Positions 1 to 8,555 are shown, counted from the stretch's first letter. The stretch is DNA of 64,000 nt from Trinickia violacea (GCF_005280735.1 NZ_CP040078.1:3631251-3695250), one strand, 5' to 3'. The notes: a model not told the origin generated them from the letters alone. Translations and numbers: made by a program.

Positions 1-108
1 GCTGCTCTGTGCCATGTATGCGTCCATGACGGGCCGCGCTAGCGCGCCCAAACGCCGGCCGATTTCGTACGGCTCCCCGGAAATGACGGTGGGGTTCAGA
101 ACCTGCAT
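1..108 (-). CDS. Partial N-terminus of a C45-type acyltransferase/hydrolase-like protein
   Basis: Only the first 36 codons are inside the window; the gene continues past the left edge. The reading frame stays open to base 1 and begins MQVLNPTVISGEPYEIG. A short strand followed by G-x-PYEIG-x-x-x-G is how many C45 (acyl-CoA:6-aminopenicillanate acyltransferase-like, Ntn-hydrolase) proteins begin. It follows the ABC ATPase stop by 17 bp on the same strand, so it is probably the last gene of the amino-acid transporter operon. A hydrolase that frees an amino acid from a conjugate would fit that place, but this is inference from a very short fragment. Confidence 0.45.
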   Translation of the reverse strand, partial: MQVLNPTVISGEPYEIGRRLGALARPVMDAYMAQSS

Positions 109-125
109 GAACTGCGCAGCCTCGC

Positions 126-854
126 TTAAGAAACGTGTTTGAGAAAGTCTTTGAGCCGCTGCGTCGGCGGCCGGTCGATCAACGCGGCGGGCTCGCCGTC
201 TTCCGCGATGCCGCCCTGATCCATGAACAACAGACGCGTGCCCACGCGCTTGGCAAAGCCGATCTCGTGCGTGACGACGATCATCGTCATGCCTTCGGTC
301 GCCAAGTCCTGCATCACCTTCAGCACTTCGTGACGCAGCTCGGGATCGAGCGCCGAAGTCGGCTCGTCGAACAACATCAGCTTGGGCCGGATCGCCAGCG
401 CGCGCGCAATCGCGACACGCTGCTGCTGCCCCCCGGACAATTCCGAAGGATAGTGATTGGCTCGCGATTCGAGCCCGACCTTGTCGAGCAGCGCCATCGC
501 TTGATCGCGCGCCTCGGCCCGCGACGCGCCGCGCACTTCGACGGGTCCGAACATGACGTTCTCGAGCGCCGTCATTTGCGGGAACAGGTTGAATTGCTGA
601 AAGACCATGCCCGCTTCGAGCCGGATGCTGCGAATCACCGAGGCATGGCCCTTGACGCTCTGACCATCGACGAGCAGCTCGCCGCTCGTGATCTTTTCGA
701 GCGCGTTGATGCAGCGAAGCATCGTGGACTTGCCCGAGCCCGACGGCCCGACCACCACGACCACTTCTCCCGCATCGATCCGCAAGCTGATGTCCTTCAG
801 AACCGGCAAGTGCCCGAAGCTCTTCGAGACCTTATGAAACTCGATCATGCTCAT
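126..854 (-). CDS. glnQ: Polar amino-acid ABC transporter ATP-binding protein (GlnQ-like)
   Basis: Cytoplasmic ATPase subunit of a polar amino-acid (PAAT) importer; 242 residues, the usual length for GlnQ/ArtP/HisP. Visible motifs are Walker A GPSGSGKST near residue 37, the Q-loop in GMVFQQFNLFP, the signature LSGGQQQRVAIARAL, Walker B LMLFDEPTSALD and the switch histidine in VVTHEIGFA. The start ATG overlaps the permease stop as ATGA, which indicates translational coupling; a second ATG two codons later is possible. Substrate cannot be read from the ATPase: glutamine, glutamate, cystine or arginine are all possible. The glnQ label reflects family resemblance only. Confidence 0.93.
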   Translation of the reverse strand: MSMIEFHKVSKSFGHLPVLKDISLRIDAGEVVVVVGPSGSGKSTMLRCINALEKITSGELLVDGQSVKGHASVIRSIRLEAGMVFQQFNLFPQMTALENVMFGPVEVRGASRAEARDQAMALLDKVGLESRANHYPSELSGGQQQRVAIARALAIRPKLMLFDEPTSALDPELRHEVLKVMQDLATEGMTMIVVTHEIGFAKRVGTRLLFMDQGGIAEDGEPAALIDRPPTQRLKDFLKHVS

Positions 855-1507
855 AATATCCGCATCCTCCGCTCGACGAGGCGAAGCATCAGCGTCATGA
901 CGCCCGTGAGAACCAGGTAGATCGCGGCCACCGCCGTCCAGATCTCGACGGCCTGAAAGTTGCCTGCAATGATCTCCTGGCCTTTGCGCGTCAACTCGCC
1001 GACGCCGATCACAATGAACAGCGACGTGTCCTTCAAGCTCACGATGCACTGATTGCCGAGCGGCGGAATGAGCCGGCGAAACGCGAGCGGGCCGACGATC
1101 TTCAGCAGCACACGCGGCATCGAAAGACCCATCGAGAGCCCCGCTTCCGTGAGCCCCTTCGGGATCGAAAGCAGTGCGCCGCGCACGACTTCGGCCAGAT
1201 AGGCGCCGGAGTTGACCGTGATCGCGATGATGGCCGCCGTCAGACCGTTGATGCGGATATGCGCGAGCAGCGGCAAGGCGAAGTAGAGAAACATCACCTG
1301 CACGACGATAGGCGTGCCGCGAATGAGCTCGATGTAGACCTGAGCCAGCACGTTGAGCACCGAAGGCCCATAGGCGCGAAACATCCCGGCGATCGCGCCG
1401 ACGACGAAGCCGCCCAAGAGGCCGAAGATGGCAATGAAAATCGTCAACCGGACTCCATCCATCAAGTCCGGCAACGCTGTCCAGATAGCAGACCAGTCGA
1501 ATTGCAC
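851..1507 (-). CDS. glnP: Polar amino-acid ABC transporter permease (GlnP-like)
   Basis: Inner-membrane permease of the same importer, 218 residues, typical of HisM/GlnP proteins. It starts with a short periplasmic segment, then hydrophobic helices, and carries the EAA-type loop signature (GLTEAGLSMGLSMPRVLLKIVGP) that docks on the ATPase, as well as the conserved GTP-x-x-VQ stretch (RGTPIVVQVMFLYF). It lies between the binding protein and the ATPase and overlaps the ATPase start by four bases. A single permease gene is present, so the transporter probably uses a homodimer. Confidence 0.93.
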   Translation of the reverse strand: MQFDWSAIWTALPDLMDGVRLTIFIAIFGLLGGFVVGAIAGMFRAYGPSVLNVLAQVYIELIRGTPIVVQVMFLYFALPLLAHIRINGLTAAIIAITVNSGAYLAEVVRGALLSIPKGLTEAGLSMGLSMPRVLLKIVGPLAFRRLIPPLGNQCIVSLKDTSLFIVIGVGELTRKGQEIIAGNFQAVEIWTAVAAIYLVLTGVMTLMLRLVERRMRIL

Positions 1508-1562
1508 ACACCGCTCCTAGTAAATTGAACCTCGGCGCAGCCGCGCCGAGGTCATCCAGCGA

Positions 1563-2315
1563 TTACGACTTGGGCGGCTCGGCGCCGAACCACTTCTTGT
1601 ACAGCTTCGCGTAGCGGCCATCCGCCTTGATCTTGACGAGCTCCTGGTTGACCGTGGCCACGAGCGGGCTGCCCTTCGGGAAGCCGATGCCGTACTTGTC
1701 GCCGCTCACCGGATTGCCCGCGACCTTCACCTTGCCCTTGCCCTCGTTGTTCACGAAATAAAGCACGTTCGGCGTATCGTGCATCGCCGCATCGACGCGG
1801 CCGGCTTCGAGGGCGAGATAGGCCTGGTCGATGTTCGGGAACTGGCGGATTTCCTTCGGCTTCAAGTGCGCCTTGATCCAATCGATGGTCGCCGTGCCCG
1901 TCTTGGCCGCGATCACCTTGCCGTTGAGATCGTCGATCGATTTGATGCTCGTGTTGTCCGTCTGCACCATCGCGGCGAGACCGCTGTCGTAGTACGGGTC
2001 GGAGAAATCGATGGCCTTCTTGCGTTCCTCCTTGATCGTCATGCCCGACAGCGCGACGTCGATGTTCTGCGTCTGCAGCGCCGGAATCAGGCCGGCGAAG
2101 TCCATCGGCTGAATCGTGTATTTCCAGCCTTGATCCTTGGCGATTTCGGCCCACAGGTCGAGGTCGAAGCCGACGTATTTGTCGCCCTGCTTGAACTCGA
2201 AGGGCATGAAGGACGTGTCGGTTCCGACGATCAATTCTTTGCTTTCCGCGTGAGCGACGCTCGTACCGAGCATCGCAAGCGCGACGACAGACATAAGGAA
2301 GGAACGACGTCCCAT
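1563..2315 (-). CDS. glnH: Periplasmic amino-acid-binding protein (GlnH-like)
   Basis: Solute-binding protein that delivers the amino acid to the permease. It is 250 residues with a Sec signal peptide (MGRRSFLMSVVALAMLGTS, cleavage after AHA near residue 23) followed by the SBP_bac_3 fold: an opening strand KELIVGTDTSFMPFEFK, a hinge region near YDSGLAAMVQ, and a C-terminal YAKLYKKWFG. An upstream in-frame extension exists, but the start used here has a GGAG ribosome site (gcggagaaaatc) and places the signal peptide at the N-terminus. It is first in the operon SBP-permease-ATPase-(C45 protein). Confidence 0.93.
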   Translation of the reverse strand: MGRRSFLMSVVALAMLGTSVAHAESKELIVGTDTSFMPFEFKQGDKYVGFDLDLWAEIAKDQGWKYTIQPMDFAGLIPALQTQNIDVALSGMTIKEERKKAIDFSDPYYDSGLAAMVQTDNTSIKSIDDLNGKVIAAKTGTATIDWIKAHLKPKEIRQFPNIDQAYLALEAGRVDAAMHDTPNVLYFVNNEGKGKVKVAGNPVSGDKYGIGFPKGSPLVATVNQELVKIKADGRYAKLYKKWFGAEPPKS

Positions 2316-2482
2316 GATTTTCTCCGCAGTGGTTGGCGATGCGCCCGGATAACGCCGGGGCAAACGACAAACGTCAGGCCGCGCTTCAACATGCGATGTT
2401 TCACACACCGATCACGCAACAAGTGTTGTCACGGCGGATAGTACAACAACAAAAAGAACAGCAACAAGAATTTGCGGAGCGG

Positions 2483-2514
2483 AAAAACCCTGAGCACGCG
2501 GGCGCTCAGGGTTT
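2483..2514 (-). terminator. Rho-independent terminator after catC
   Basis: An 11-bp perfect inverted repeat (AAACCCTGAGC / GCTCAGGGTTT) with an 8-nt loop. On the minus strand it is followed by a run of T. It lies about 80 bp after the catC stop and separates the cat operon from the amino-acid transporter promoter region. Confidence 0.8.
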
Positions 2515-2596
2515 CAAGAGGAAGGGAACGGCGGGAGGGGGTGCGGCGGGCGCTCGTCTGAGGAAAACGCGCACCCGAACGGTGCAACGCTGCCTT

Positions 2597-2887
2597 TCAG
2601 CGGTCGTCGTCGTGAATCGACGACGGATGCCGGCACAGCGCATCCACTTCGATTTCCATGAAACGGAAGAGCGGCAATTGGAACAGCAGATCGTTGAGCT
2701 GCGCCGCGCTCTCGACATCGAACACGCTGTAGTTCGCGTACTGCCCGGCGATTCTCCACAGATGCCGCCATACGCCCTCCCGCTGGAGCTTTTGCGCAAA
2801 CGCCTTTTCGTCGGCGATGAGGCGCTGCGCCGTTTCGGGCGGCAGGTCGTGCGGCAGCTTAACGACCATCTTGACGTGAAATAGCAT
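2597..2887 (-). CDS. catC: Muconolactone delta-isomerase
   Basis: Converts muconolactone to 3-oxoadipate enol-lactone, the third step of catechol ortho cleavage. At 96 residues it has the exact family length. It begins MLFHVKMVVKLP and retains the AQRLIADEKAFAQKLQREG helix and the WRIAGQYANYSVFDVES stretch characteristic of the small ferredoxin-like CatC decamer subunit. It is the last gene of catB-catA-catC on this strand, separated from catA by about 115 bp holding a long hairpin. Cytoplasmic enzyme. Confidence 0.95.
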   Translation of the reverse strand: MLFHVKMVVKLPHDLPPETAQRLIADEKAFAQKLQREGVWRHLWRIAGQYANYSVFDVESAAQLNDLLFQLPLFRFMEIEVDALCRHPSSIHDDDR

Positions 2888-2945
2888 CGGATTCCCCGTT
2901 AGCGATTGCGGATCCGCCGCGTGGGCGGACCGCTACGTTTCCAAA

Positions 2946-2977
2946 GCGCTGCGGGCCTTAAGGAAGGCCCGCAGCGC
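2946..2977 (-). other. Long perfect hairpin between catA and catC
   Basis: A 14-bp perfect inverted repeat (GCGCTGCGGGCCTT) with a four-base loop sits in the catA-catC gap. There is no T-run on the minus-strand side, so it is not a classical terminator. It may stabilise the catBA transcript or reduce readthrough into catC. Confidence 0.6.
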
Positions 2978-3001
2978 ACTTCACCGGCTTTGAGCGCTCG
3001 A

Positions 3002-3907
3002 TTAAGCGATCTCGGCGCGCACGCGCTCCACTTCGGTCGAAGGCAGGCCCTGGCGATCGTGTACGAGCGTGAAGTCGAAGTCGATCAGCGAGAACTGACC
3101 TTTAATCTCGTACGGCTCGCCTGCCGCGCCTTCTTCCTTCTTCACTGCCGGCACGAGACCTTCGCGCGTCGCGAACGCGAAGTCGTCCCACAGATACGGG
3201 TCGCCTTCGATGTTGATCTGCGTGGTCAGCTTCCGGTAGCCAGGCGCCGAGACGAAGAAGTGGATATGCGCCGGACGATGGCCGTGACGGCCCACCAGAT
3301 CGAGCAGCTGCTGCGTCTTGCCTTCGGGCGGGACGCTGTAGCCGATCGGCACCACGCTGCGGAAGCTGTACGTGCCGTCCGCATTCGTGCGGATCGAGCG
3401 GCGCAGGTTGAACTCGGGCTGCGAAGCGTCGAAGTACGAGTAGTTGCCGAGATGATTCGCGTGCCACACCTCGACGAGCGCGCCGCCGACAGGCGTGCCG
3501 TCTTCGGCCACCACGCGGCCGCGCATCACGAGCGTTTCGCCCGGCTCGTTGCCGTTGTCGAGGCGCGCATGCCCGACCGATTCCGGCGCGCCGGCCACGT
3601 AGAGCGGGCCTTCGATCGTGCGCGGCGTGCCGCCGGTCAGCCCGGCTTTCTGCTCGGCTTCGTCGAGGCGCACGTCCAGGAAGTGCTCGAAGCCCAGGCC
3701 GGCGGCAATCAGCCCAAGCTCGGGACCCGCTTCGCCGAGATAGTTGAGCGCGGCCCAGAATTCGCTCGGCGTCACGTCGAGGTCTTCGATCGTATAGAAG
3801 AGGTCGCGCACGATACGATTGACGACCGCCTTCGCGCGCGCGTTGCCTTCGTGGGTGGCGCTTGCGTCGATCTTGTTCAGCAATGCGTCAATGGCTTTCC
3901 TGTCCAT
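3002..3907 (-). CDS. catA: Catechol 1,2-dioxygenase
   Basis: Intradiol Fe(III) dioxygenase opening catechol to cis,cis-muconate; 301 residues. The N-terminal helical dimerisation domain precedes the catalytic beta-sandwich. The four iron ligands are visible: Tyr in GNYSYFD, Tyr in PIGYSVP, and two His in HRPAHIHFFV. The start was chosen at MDRKAIDALLNKID because AAGGAGA lies about seven bases upstream; the ORF extends ten codons further upstream without a ribosome site. It lies between catB and catC in one operon. Confidence 0.96.
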   Translation of the reverse strand: MDRKAIDALLNKIDASATHEGNARAKAVVNRIVRDLFYTIEDLDVTPSEFWAALNYLGEAGPELGLIAAGLGFEHFLDVRLDEAEQKAGLTGGTPRTIEGPLYVAGAPESVGHARLDNGNEPGETLVMRGRVVAEDGTPVGGALVEVWHANHLGNYSYFDASQPEFNLRRSIRTNADGTYSFRSVVPIGYSVPPEGKTQQLLDLVGRHGHRPAHIHFFVSAPGYRKLTTQINIEGDPYLWDDFAFATREGLVPAVKKEEGAAGEPYEIKGQFSLIDFDFTLVHDRQGLPSTEVERVRAEIA

Positions 3908-3962
3908 CTGTGTCTCCTTGATAGATTCAATGTCCATGCTTGGCTGCAGTTGAGGCTTCGCG

Positions 3963-5123
3963 TCAACGGGTGACCGTCACGCTCGCACCACGTGTCGCGT
4001 CGCGGCGCAGCCGGCCGATCCGCTCCCAATCGAGTTCAATGCCGAGCCCCGGTCCAGCGGGCAAGGCCAGCGAAAAATTCTCGTAACGCAACGGCTCGGT
4101 CAGAATCTCTTCGGTCAAGAGAAGCGGGCCGAACAGCTCGGTGCCCCACTTGAGCTCGTCGAACGTGCTGAAAAGCTGCGCCGACGCGATCGTGCCGACC
4201 GCTCCCTCCAGCATCGTGCCGCCATACAGGTCGATGCCCGACGCCAGGGCGATGGCCGCCACATCCGCCGCGCCCGCCAAGCCGCCCGATTGCGCGATCT
4301 TGACCGCGAAGACATCGGCGGACTTCGTGCTGGCGAGTGCGAACGCGTCGACAGGGCCATGCAGCGCCTCGTCGGCCATGACCGGCACGCGAGCCAGCGC
4401 CGTGAGCCGCTTGAGCCCGCGCGGGTTGCCGGTGCCAATCGGCTGCTCGACCAGATCGACGCCCGCGTCCGCCAGCCGCCCGATCGCCCACACCGCTTCC
4501 GCTTCGCTCCACGCCTGATTCACGTCGACGCGCACCTCGGCGCGGCTGCCGAGCGCCGACTTGATCGCCGCGACGTGCGCCACGTCGTCGGCGACGGCGC
4601 GCGCGCCGATCTTCAGCTTGAAGACGCGATGCCGTTTCTTCTCCAGCATCGCTTCCGCTTCGTCGATATCGCGCCGCGTGTCGCCGCTCGCGAGCGTCCA
4701 GGCGACGTCGACCGAATCGCGCACCCGCCCGCCGAACAATTCCGACAGCGGCACGCCCACCCGCCGCGCCTGCGCATCGTAGAGCGCCGTCTCGATGGCG
4801 CACTTCGCAAAGCGATTGCCTTGGAACAGCACGCGCAGCTGCTTCATCGCCGCGCCGGGACGCGTCGGGTCCATGCCGGCGAGCATCGGCGCGAAATACG
4901 TGTCGATATTCGTCTTGATGCTCTCCGGGCTTTCCTCGCCGTAAGCGAGCCCGCCGATCGTCGTGCCCTCTCCCCAGCCCGTTATACCGTCCGAGCATCG
5001 AATTCCGACCAACACCAACGTCTGACAATTCATCGTCGCCACCGACAGCTTGTGCGGGCGAATCGTGGGCACGTCGACCAGAATCGTCTCGACGGCCTCT
5101 ATTTTTAGGGGTTTTGCTATCAT
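3963..5123 (-). CDS. catB: Muconate cycloisomerase
   Basis: Enolase-superfamily Mn-dependent enzyme that lactonises cis,cis-muconate to muconolactone. About 386 residues. The K-x-K catalytic pair is in HRVFKLKIG; metal ligands are in RVDVNQAW, LVEQPIG and MADEALHG, and the second catalytic lysine is in FAVKIAQSGG. The start MIAKPLKIEAVETILVD has a GGAG site nearby; a longer in-frame extension is less likely. First gene of the cat operon, transcribed away from catR across a 93-bp regulatory gap. It is about ten residues longer than many CatB proteins. Confidence 0.95.
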   Translation of the reverse strand: MIAKPLKIEAVETILVDVPTIRPHKLSVATMNCQTLVLVGIRCSDGITGWGEGTTIGGLAYGEESPESIKTNIDTYFAPMLAGMDPTRPGAAMKQLRVLFQGNRFAKCAIETALYDAQARRVGVPLSELFGGRVRDSVDVAWTLASGDTRRDIDEAEAMLEKKRHRVFKLKIGARAVADDVAHVAAIKSALGSRAEVRVDVNQAWSEAEAVWAIGRLADAGVDLVEQPIGTGNPRGLKRLTALARVPVMADEALHGPVDAFALASTKSADVFAVKIAQSGGLAGAADVAAIALASGIDLYGGTMLEGAVGTIASAQLFSTFDELKWGTELFGPLLLTEEILTEPLRYENFSLALPAGPGLGIELDWERIGRLRRDATRGASVTVTR

Positions 5124-5199
5124 GCGGCTCTCTCCTGCTGTTGCAAACCATACTAAGAGCAGCGGGCGGGCGAGTCCAACACCGATTCGATCTAATTTC

Positions 5200-5214
5200 A
5201 TACTCTGCGGGTAT
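5200..5214. promoter_or_regulatory. CatR/BenM-type operator ATAC-N7-GTAT
   Basis: The perfect dyad ATAC-TCTGCGG-GTAT lies in the catB-catR gap and ends two bases before the catR start codon. This is the established consensus of the BenM/CatM/CatR group of LysR regulators, which activate catB with muconate and repress their own gene. Its position on top of the catR translation start fits autorepression. Confidence 0.85.
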
Positions 5215-5216
5215 GC

Positions 5217-6104
5217 ATGGAACTCCGTCTACTCCGGTACTTCGTGGCGGTCGCCGAGGAAATGAACATCACGCGCGCGGCCGAGCGTCTGCACATGACG
5301 CAGCCGCCGCTTTCCCGCCAGATTCAGCAAATCGAGGAAAGCGTGGGCCTGGCGCTGTTCGAGCGCGGCTCGCGGCCGCTCAAGCTCACCGAAGCGGGGC
5401 GCATCTTCTACGCGCAGGCGCAGCGCCTGATCGCCGAAAGCGATGAGCTGCTGCCGCTGACGCGCCGCCTCGCGCAGCTCGCCGAGCGCATCATCATCGG
5501 GTTCGTGTCGTCGACGCTGTATGGGCCGCTGCCGGAGGTGATCCGCGCATTTCGCGAGGCGGCGCCTCACATTCAGCTTTCACTCGTGGAGATGTTCACG
5601 ATCGAGCAGTTGAGCGCGCTGAAAGGCGGACGCATCGACGTCGGCTTCGGCCGCCTGCGCTTCGACGACCCGCAGCTCGCCCGCGAAGTGCTGTTCGACG
5701 AACCGCTGATCGCCGCGCTGCCGGAGGGACATCCGCTTGCGGCGGGCAAGGCGCCGGTTTCCCTCGAAGCGCTGGCTGCCGAAACGCTGATCGTGTATCC
5801 GTCGACGCCGCGGCCCAGCTTCGCCGATCAGCAGCTCTCCGCGTTTCGCGATCATGCGCTCGAGCCCGGCAGCACGCAGGAGGTGCGCGAGTTGCAAACG
5901 GCGTTGGGGCTCGTGGCCGCGCAGGTCGGCGTGAGTCTCGTGCCTGCGGGTGTCGATGGATTGCGGGCGCGCGGCGTCGTGTATCGTCCGCTCGCGGACG
6001 CGCACGTGAGTTCGCCGATCATCATGAGCCGGCGCGTGCAGGATCAAAGCGAAACGACGGCGCTGTTCTGCGAGATTGCACGAAAGTTTTTTGCGCCGGC
6101 CTAG
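5217..6104 (+). CDS. catR: LysR-type regulator of the catechol operon
   Basis: 295-residue LysR regulator, divergent from catB. The N-terminal winged HTH reads MELRLLRYFVAVAEEMNITRAAERLHMTQPPLSRQIQQIEE, which is very close to the CatR/BenM/CatM signature (MNITRAAERLHMTQPPLSRQI). The C-terminal effector domain follows from about residue 90. By family knowledge it binds cis,cis-muconate and activates catBAC. The ATAC-N7-GTAT operator immediately upstream supports this. Confidence 0.92.
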   Translation: MELRLLRYFVAVAEEMNITRAAERLHMTQPPLSRQIQQIEESVGLALFERGSRPLKLTEAGRIFYAQAQRLIAESDELLPLTRRLAQLAERIIIGFVSSTLYGPLPEVIRAFREAAPHIQLSLVEMFTIEQLSALKGGRIDVGFGRLRFDDPQLAREVLFDEPLIAALPEGHPLAAGKAPVSLEALAAETLIVYPSTPRPSFADQQLSAFRDHALEPGSTQEVRELQTALGLVAAQVGVSLVPAGVDGLRARGVVYRPLADAHVSSPIIMSRRVQDQSETTALFCEIARKFFAPA

Positions 6105-6122
6105 TTGGGCTTCGCGGCGGGC

Positions 6123-6779
6123 TTAGCGATCCGGCGCGGTGTTCGGATCGCGATCGGCGGCCACGTAAGTGCCGTCGTAGAAAACATCATGCCCGGCGCC
6201 GCACGTGGGCGCATCGCCTTTCTGGTCCACCTCGAGACGGTTCAGCACGCGCTTGAAGGTCAGCACGCAGCCCTCCGTGTCGCTGTCCGCGTCGCCGGCG
6301 TAACGCGCCGTGTCTTCCGCAACGAGCGATGCCTTGCCCAGCAATTCGCCCGAGTTCGCACCGGCCCATGCGCTGAATTCGAACTCGAACGCGCCCTTCG
6401 TGACGTCGCGAATGACCAGCACCGACGCCGCCATGCCGCTCGAATCCACGCGCCACCAGTGCGCGTCCCACTGAAACGGCTGCTTGCCGGCGTGCAGCAC
6501 TGTGAGGCGCTCCGAGTATTGCTGGCGCAGGCAGCCATTGTCGGTTCCGCAGCGGTTGCGCTCGTCGAGCCATGCGAGCTGGTCGGCTTTCCAGGCGCCG
6601 TTGGCGTCGGTGGTTTTGAGCACGCTCTCGTAAGCGTCGCTCAACTCGCGGTCCATCTTGGTCAGCAAGGGATCGGCGCAGATGCGTTGCTCGGTAGGCG
6701 ACTTTGCCTTCGAGCAATCGAAGCCCGCCGCCGATGCCAGCGACGGCAGCAACAGCACCAGGAAGAGGAGTTTTTTCAT
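6123..6779 (-). CDS. Exported LprI-like (DUF1311) protein
   Basis: 218 residues with a clear Sec signal peptide (MKKLLFLVLLLPSLASAAG). The mature N-terminus FDCSKAKSPTEQRICADPLLTKMDRELSDAYESVL carries the C-x9-EQ-x-I-C pattern of the LprI/DUF1311 domain, found in periplasmic lysozyme-inhibitor-like proteins. The C-terminal half (about 100 residues) looks like a beta-rich extension I do not recognise; it contains another Cys pair. A good AAGGA ribosome site precedes the start. It lies 18 bp downstream of a LysR gene on the same strand and could be co-transcribed. Function in this organism is unknown. Confidence 0.75.
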   Translation of the reverse strand: MKKLLFLVLLLPSLASAAGFDCSKAKSPTEQRICADPLLTKMDRELSDAYESVLKTTDANGAWKADQLAWLDERNRCGTDNGCLRQQYSERLTVLHAGKQPFQWDAHWWRVDSSGMAASVLVIRDVTKGAFEFEFSAWAGANSGELLGKASLVAEDTARYAGDADSDTEGCVLTFKRVLNRLEVDQKGDAPTCGAGHDVFYDGTYVAADRDPNTAPDR

Positions 6780-6797
6780 CTAAGTCCTTGGGGTCTC

Positions 6798-7715
6798 TCA
6801 GGCAAACACGTCCATCCCTTGCACAAGCCGCTTGGCGAGGCGCGGCTGCCGCAGTTGCTCCAGCCACCATTGCAGCGCGCGTCCTTCGCGATCGCCGCGC
6901 CATCCCACATACAACACGTTGGGCTCGCGCGGATCGGCGGTGCGTTTTTCCACTAAATCGCCGCGCTTGAGCAGCGCTGCCACGCGATGGCGCGGCAGCC
7001 AGCCGACGCCGAGCCCGTCGCGCTGCGCGACGATCTTCGCATGCATCGACGGCACGGCGAGCGCCGCTTGCCCGCCGAGCATGCCATACGCGCGCGCGCC
7101 GGAGACGCGCGCCGAATCGGCCACCGCCACGGCGCGATGCTGCGCGATCTGCTCGCGCACGAGCGGCCCATCGACGCCCGCCAGCGGATGACGCGACGAC
7201 ACCGCGAACACCCACTCGATTGCGCCCAGTTCGAACCAGCGCAGGCCCGGAATGGCGGGCGGCTCGTTGGTCGCGCCGACGATCAAGTCCGCGCGGCCGT
7301 CGCGCAGCGCCTCCCAGGTGCCGCCCAACACCTCGTGCGTGACACGCAGCTTGACGCCGGAATCGAGCGCATCGAACGTGCGGATCACCGGAATCAGCAA
7401 CTCGAACTCCAGCAGCTCGTCGGTCACGATCCACAGACGGTCTTCCCAGCCGCTCGCCACCTGCTTCACGCGCTGCGTGAGGCGAGCGACGTCCTGCATG
7501 AGCCGCCCCGCCTCGTCGACGAGCAGATGCCCCGCCGGCGTCAGCTGCAGGCGGTAGCGCCGGCGGTCGAACAGCAGCGCGTCGAAGCGCGCTTCGAGCT
7601 GGCGCGCGGCGTGCGAGACGGTCGACGGCGCTTTGCCCAGCCGCGCCGCCGCGCGCGACAGGCTGCCGCTCTCGCGGATCGCTTCGAGCAGCGCCAATTC
7701 GTCTTCCGACAACAT
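6798..7715 (-). CDS. LysR-family transcriptional regulator
   Basis: 305 residues. The HTH (ALLEAIRESGSLSRAAARLGKAPSTVSHAARQLEARFDALLFDR) uses the APSTVSH recognition-helix variant seen in the YhaJ/AllS-like LysR subgroup. An effector-binding domain follows from about residue 90. AAGGAG lies just upstream of the ATG. It is divergent from the SDR gene at 7818, which is the most likely target; the regulators of this subgroup often control an adjacent oxidoreductase. The inducer is unknown. Confidence 0.88.
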   Translation of the reverse strand: MLSEDELALLEAIRESGSLSRAAARLGKAPSTVSHAARQLEARFDALLFDRRRYRLQLTPAGHLLVDEAGRLMQDVARLTQRVKQVASGWEDRLWIVTDELLEFELLIPVIRTFDALDSGVKLRVTHEVLGGTWEALRDGRADLIVGATNEPPAIPGLRWFELGAIEWVFAVSSRHPLAGVDGPLVREQIAQHRAVAVADSARVSGARAYGMLGGQAALAVPSMHAKIVAQRDGLGVGWLPRHRVAALLKRGDLVEKRTADPREPNVLYVGWRGDREGRALQWWLEQLRQPRLAKRLVQGMDVFA

Positions 7716-7817
7716 GTTCGACTCCTTCGAACGAGTTCATCGCGCACATCGTATGGCAAACGCGTCCGGCGCGTCCATCATGGGCTCACTCATTCGATTT
7801 TGTTCAAGGAGAACATC

Positions 7818-8555
7818 ATGTCACGCTTCACTGGAAAAACCGTCCTCGTCACCGGCGGCAACAGCGGCATCGGCCTCGCAGCGGCGCAAGCCTTCGCGGC
7901 GGAAGGCGCGCGCGTCGTCATCACGGGCCGCGACAGCACGACGCTCGCAGCGGCAAAGGCCACGCTCGGCGAGCGCGCGCTCGCCGTGCAGAACGTGGCC
8001 GGCACGGTGGCCGCGGCACGCGAGCTGGCCCGCACGCTCGACGCCGAAGGCATCCGCCTCGACGCCGTGTTCATCAACGCGGGCGTTGCCAAGTTCGCGC
8101 CGTTTCCCGACGTCACCGAGTCGCTCTGGGACGAGACTTTCGACAGCAACGTCAAGGGCGCGTACTTCCAGATCCAGGCGCTCCTGCCGCTCTTCAATCG
8201 AGGCGCGTCGATCGTGCTCAACGGGTCCATCAACGCGCACATCGGCATGCCGGCGTCGTCGGTCTATGCGGCGAGCAAGGCCGCGCTGAACACGTTCGCC
8301 AAAACGCTTTCCGCCGAACTGCTGCCGCGCGGCGTGCGCGTCAACGTGGTCAGCCCCGGCCCGGTGACCACGCCGCTTCATGTGAAGCTCGGCCTCGATG
8401 CGGACACGGCGGCGGCGATGCAAAGCCAGATTCCGCTCGGCCGCTTCGGCACGTCGGAGGAAATCGCCGCGACGGTGCTGCATCTCGCCTCGAGCGAATC
8501 GGCGTTCATCGTCGGCACGGAGATCATCGCCGACGGCGGGATGAGCCAGCTTTAA
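7818..8555 (+). CDS. Short-chain dehydrogenase/reductase
   Basis: 245-residue classical SDR. The NAD(P) motif TGGNSGIG is near residue 12, the NAG-equivalent is INAG, the catalytic Ser-Tyr-Lys triad is S in NGSIN with YAASK, and the C-terminal PG motif is VVSPGPVTTPLH. AAGGAGA precedes the start by seven bases. Arg after the second strand (TGRDS) suggests NADPH preference. It is divergent from the LysR gene at 7715. The substrate is unknown; proteins of this type in Burkholderiaceae are usually annotated as 3-oxoacyl-ACP reductase-like oxidoreductases. Confidence 0.9.
   Translation: MSRFTGKTVLVTGGNSGIGLAAAQAFAAEGARVVITGRDSTTLAAAKATLGERALAVQNVAGTVAAARELARTLDAEGIRLDAVFINAGVAKFAPFPDVTESLWDETFDSNVKGAYFQIQALLPLFNRGASIVLNGSINAHIGMPASSVYAASKAALNTFAKTLSAELLPRGVRVNVVSPGPVTTPLHVKLGLDADTAAAMQSQIPLGRFGTSEEIAATVLHLASSESAFIVGTEIIADGGMSQL

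Noticed and set aside
126..1511. Long continuous reading frame on the minus strand covering both the permease and the ATPase.
   Set aside because: Its first part is an Arg-rich out-of-frame shadow of the permease gene; only the ATPase part is real, and the permease is well supported in another frame.
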